64,000 bases of DNA, taken from the NCBI GenBank assembly GCA_013112585.1, contig JABFGH010000020.1, forward strand, positions 1 to 64,000, read 5' to 3'. This DNA comes from Ignavibacteriota bacterium. Its GTDB lineage: Bacteria > Bacteroidota > Ignavibacteria > Ignavibacteriales > Melioribacteraceae. Shown here piece by piece: positions 62,906 through 64,000 of the stretch (positions are counted from its first letter, which is position 1; the number at the start of each line of letters is the position of its first letter). A program made the position numbers and the translations under genes. Under the pieces are notes generated by a model, which saw nothing but the letters and a program-made list of their open reading frames with translations, made no database searches and had not been told where the DNA came from.

Positions 62906-63094
62906 CTATAAATTTTTCGGGTCATTGTTTTCAAAGGTCTCAATATAGCTGTTGTGGTAAGGGTATTTGTATTCTTCTTCGCGAAGTAATTTAATTATAT
63001 AATCTAATTTTTTGTTTACTTCTTGTAGTAATTTCATTGCTTCATCTTGATGATTGTTCTTGTTGTTTTTTAATGTTTTGTTTGTGGTTGTCAT
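62906..63094 (-). CDS. Small charged helical protein, unknown
   Basis: 62 residues: a Lys/Asn-rich start, a helix DEAMKLLQEVNKKLDYIIKL then LREEEYKYPY, and a polar tail. It has the look of small coiled-coil proteins on mobile elements. Coding status is moderately supported: there is an ATG start but only a weak ribosome site. Confidence 0.4.
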   Translation of the reverse strand: MTTTNKTLKNNKNNHQDEAMKLLQEVNKKLDYIIKLLREEEYKYPYHNSYIETFENNDPKNL

Positions 63095-63306
63095 AACTTA
63101 AGGGTAATTACTTCATGTTAATATATTTTTCGGTTTTATCACTTTTAAGTAAATAGAATGGTTTACAACTAAAGGGTAGCACTTTTCATTATTGAGTAAT
63201 CAATTATATTTTCTACTGATGAGTGTCAGTTAAATTGTATCCATTTTCCTGTGGTAATAAATTCTAAGCTAATAATTAGGTGGCAGTAAGTTAGACTTTT
63301 CTACCC

Positions 63307-63337
63307 CTCCCAATTGGGAGCATATCTATCGATAGAT
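63307..63337. promoter_or_regulatory. Two adjacent perfect 14-bp palindromes upstream of the AbrB/serine-recombinase operon
   Basis: CTCCCAATTGGGAG at 63307-63320 and ATCTATCGATAGAT at 63324-63337 are each perfect dyads, three bases apart; TGCATGCA follows at 63353-63360. They lie 32-62 bp before the AbrB-like start, where an autoregulator or a recombination site would be expected. Confidence 0.6.
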
Positions 63338-63368
63338 TTATATATAAGTCTATGCATGCAGATTTTGT

Positions 63369-63593
63369 ATGGTTCCTTCCCTCAATATCACTAAGAAAAA
63401 CGAAATAAAAAGACTTCCACGTTTGCCGGATAACTTAGTTCGGCTTCAATTCCAAAAATCTAACGGTCAGTTCAAGATTACCATTCCAAGAGGTCTTGCA
63501 AAAAGTTTAAGATTAGGCGGCGGTGATATACTTGAGGTTTTTATTGAGCGTGGGGATTTGGTTTTGAGAGTAAAAGAGGCGGGTGTTAATTGA
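63369..63593 (+). CDS. AbrB/MazE-like DNA-binding regulator
   Basis: 74 residues. The C-terminal 50 (QFKITIPRGLAKSLRLGGGD, then ILEVFIERGDLVLRV) form the swapped-hairpin AbrB/SpoVT fold, including the IPRxLA..L.L..GD signature. The first 20 residues are a basic extension. Its stop overlaps the start of the recombinase gene (TTGA), so the two are coupled; the palindromes upstream are probable autoregulatory sites. An antitoxin role is less likely, as no toxin gene is adjacent. Confidence 0.8.
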   Translation: MVPSLNITKKNEIKRLPRLPDNLVRLQFQKSNGQFKITIPRGLAKSLRLGGGDILEVFIERGDLVLRVKEAGVN

Positions 63594-64000
63594 AGAAGGC
63601 TTTCGTTTATTTGAGGGTTAGTACTGGTGAGCAAGCTAAAGGTTTTTCTTTGGATGCTCAGTTTGATGAGATCAACAAATATTGTGAGGATAATGATATA
63701 GAAGTTATTGAAAGGTTTTCTGATTCGATGAGTGGTAAAAAACTTACTGAGAGAAAAAGTTTAATGGAGTTACTTGATCATATTGATATTGATAAACCTA
63801 ATTTTGTTATTGCTACAGAGTCAGACCGTATTTCTAGAAACACTTTGCAGTTTGGTTGGATCGATACTCATTTATCAATGAAAGGTGTAAAGCTGCTGTT
63901 GGTTAATGAGCGTGAGGTTGAGGGTCCTTTTGAGAAAGCTTTCCAGAAGATCAGAGCTGTGTTTTCAGAGTTTGAAACTGATCTCAGGCAGTCAAGAATA
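63590..64000 (+). CDS. Serine recombinase (resolvase/invertase family), cut by right window edge
   Basis: 137 codons visible from a TTG at 63590 with GAGGCGGG at good spacing. KAFVYLRVSTGEQAKGFSLD carries the catalytic Ser of the YxRVST motif; FSDSMSGKKLTERKSLMELL, FVIATESDRISRN and a final helix AFQKIRAVFSEFETDLRQSR follow the resolvase N-terminal domain order. It is likely a large serine recombinase or a plasmid resolvase; the C-terminal DNA-binding part lies outside the window. Confidence 0.88.
   Translation, partial: MKKAFVYLRVSTGEQAKGFSLDAQFDEINKYCEDNDIEVIERFSDSMSGKKLTERKSLMELLDHIDIDKPNFVIATESDRISRNTLQFGWIDTHLSMKGVKLLLVNEREVEGPFEKAFQKIRAVFSEFETDLRQSRI

Noticed and set aside
63369-63593. 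Antitoxin of a toxin-antitoxin pair
   Set aside because: The AbrB fold fits, but the coupled downstream gene is a serine recombinase, not a toxin.

Overview
The window is AT-rich bacterial DNA. The lineage looks like Ignavibacteriota or a neighbouring Bacteroidota/Chlorobi group. The reasons are abundant Sec signal peptides ending in AQ or SQ, beta-barrel small porins, an Rhs pair of the Bacteroidota type, adhesins with GIGTT repeats, NarL-type regulators and a reduced type II secretion/pseudopilus operon. The lineage is inferred from gene style only; there is no rRNA or marker gene here. No tRNA, rRNA or CRISPR array was found.

Chromosome-like part, about 1-26,700. A nine-gene minus-strand operon (7772 down to before base 1) encodes pseudopilins, an inner-membrane platform protein, a lipoprotein, a prepilin peptidase, a secretion ATPase and a secretin. 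Two NarL-type regulators follow on the plus strand; the first has Glu in place of the phospho-accepting Asp. Next comes a five-gene plus-strand operon (9959-21459): a GIGTT-repeat surface protein, an OmpH/Skp-like chaperone, a lipoprotein, a 1580-residue SpvB/Rhs-like protein and a 1295-residue Rhs core protein with a variable C-terminus. Two small membrane-protein genes sit directly behind it, where an immunity gene would be expected. Small secreted or outer-membrane proteins and a tandem palindromic repeat fill 22,500-26,600.

Mobile part, about 26,740 to beyond 64,000. It starts with a decayed tRNA-like stretch and a tyrosine integrase. The first module (26,881-36,648, all minus strand) holds the integrase, an archaeo-eukaryotic-type primase with an Fe-S-like tail, a VirD4/HerA-like ATPase, three adjacent genes sharing one undescribed domain (one of them fused to a Lon-like domain), and two unknown genes. 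A bacterial Orc1/Cdc6-like initiator follows at 39,562. No relaxase or pilus genes of a conjugation system were seen.

The divergent junction between the Orc1-like gene and a methylase/restriction gene is present twice (40,115-41,026 and 52,417-53,327), as direct repeats around 11.4 kb of cargo. The left copy keeps an intact initiator and a broken methylase; the right copy keeps a broken initiator and an intact methylase. This is the footprint of a circle integrated by a single crossover. The cargo holds a compact five-gene cluster (dCTP-deaminase-like membrane protein, radical SAM enzyme, DPPW methyltransferase, ASCH protein, P-loop kinase), an XRE-ImmA metalloprotease regulator with a DUF4160 partner, and a 2.2 kb segment bounded by perfect 26-bp inverted repeats beside a second tyrosine recombinase. 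That segment looks like an invertible switch between an FAD enzyme and a membrane protein.

To the right of the repeat, the methylase/restriction gene is followed by a DUF4062-APAZ protein, a short prokaryotic Argonaute and a separate TIR protein. This is a short-Argonaute defence locus with an unusual effector. The window ends with an amidoligase/class II glutamine amidotransferase pair, small genes, and an AbrB-like regulator translationally coupled to a serine recombinase that runs off the right edge. The strongest candidates for undescribed biology are the radical SAM/ASCH/DCD cluster, the three-paralogue Lon-like operon, the invertible FAD/membrane switch and the DUF4062-APAZ Argonaute locus.
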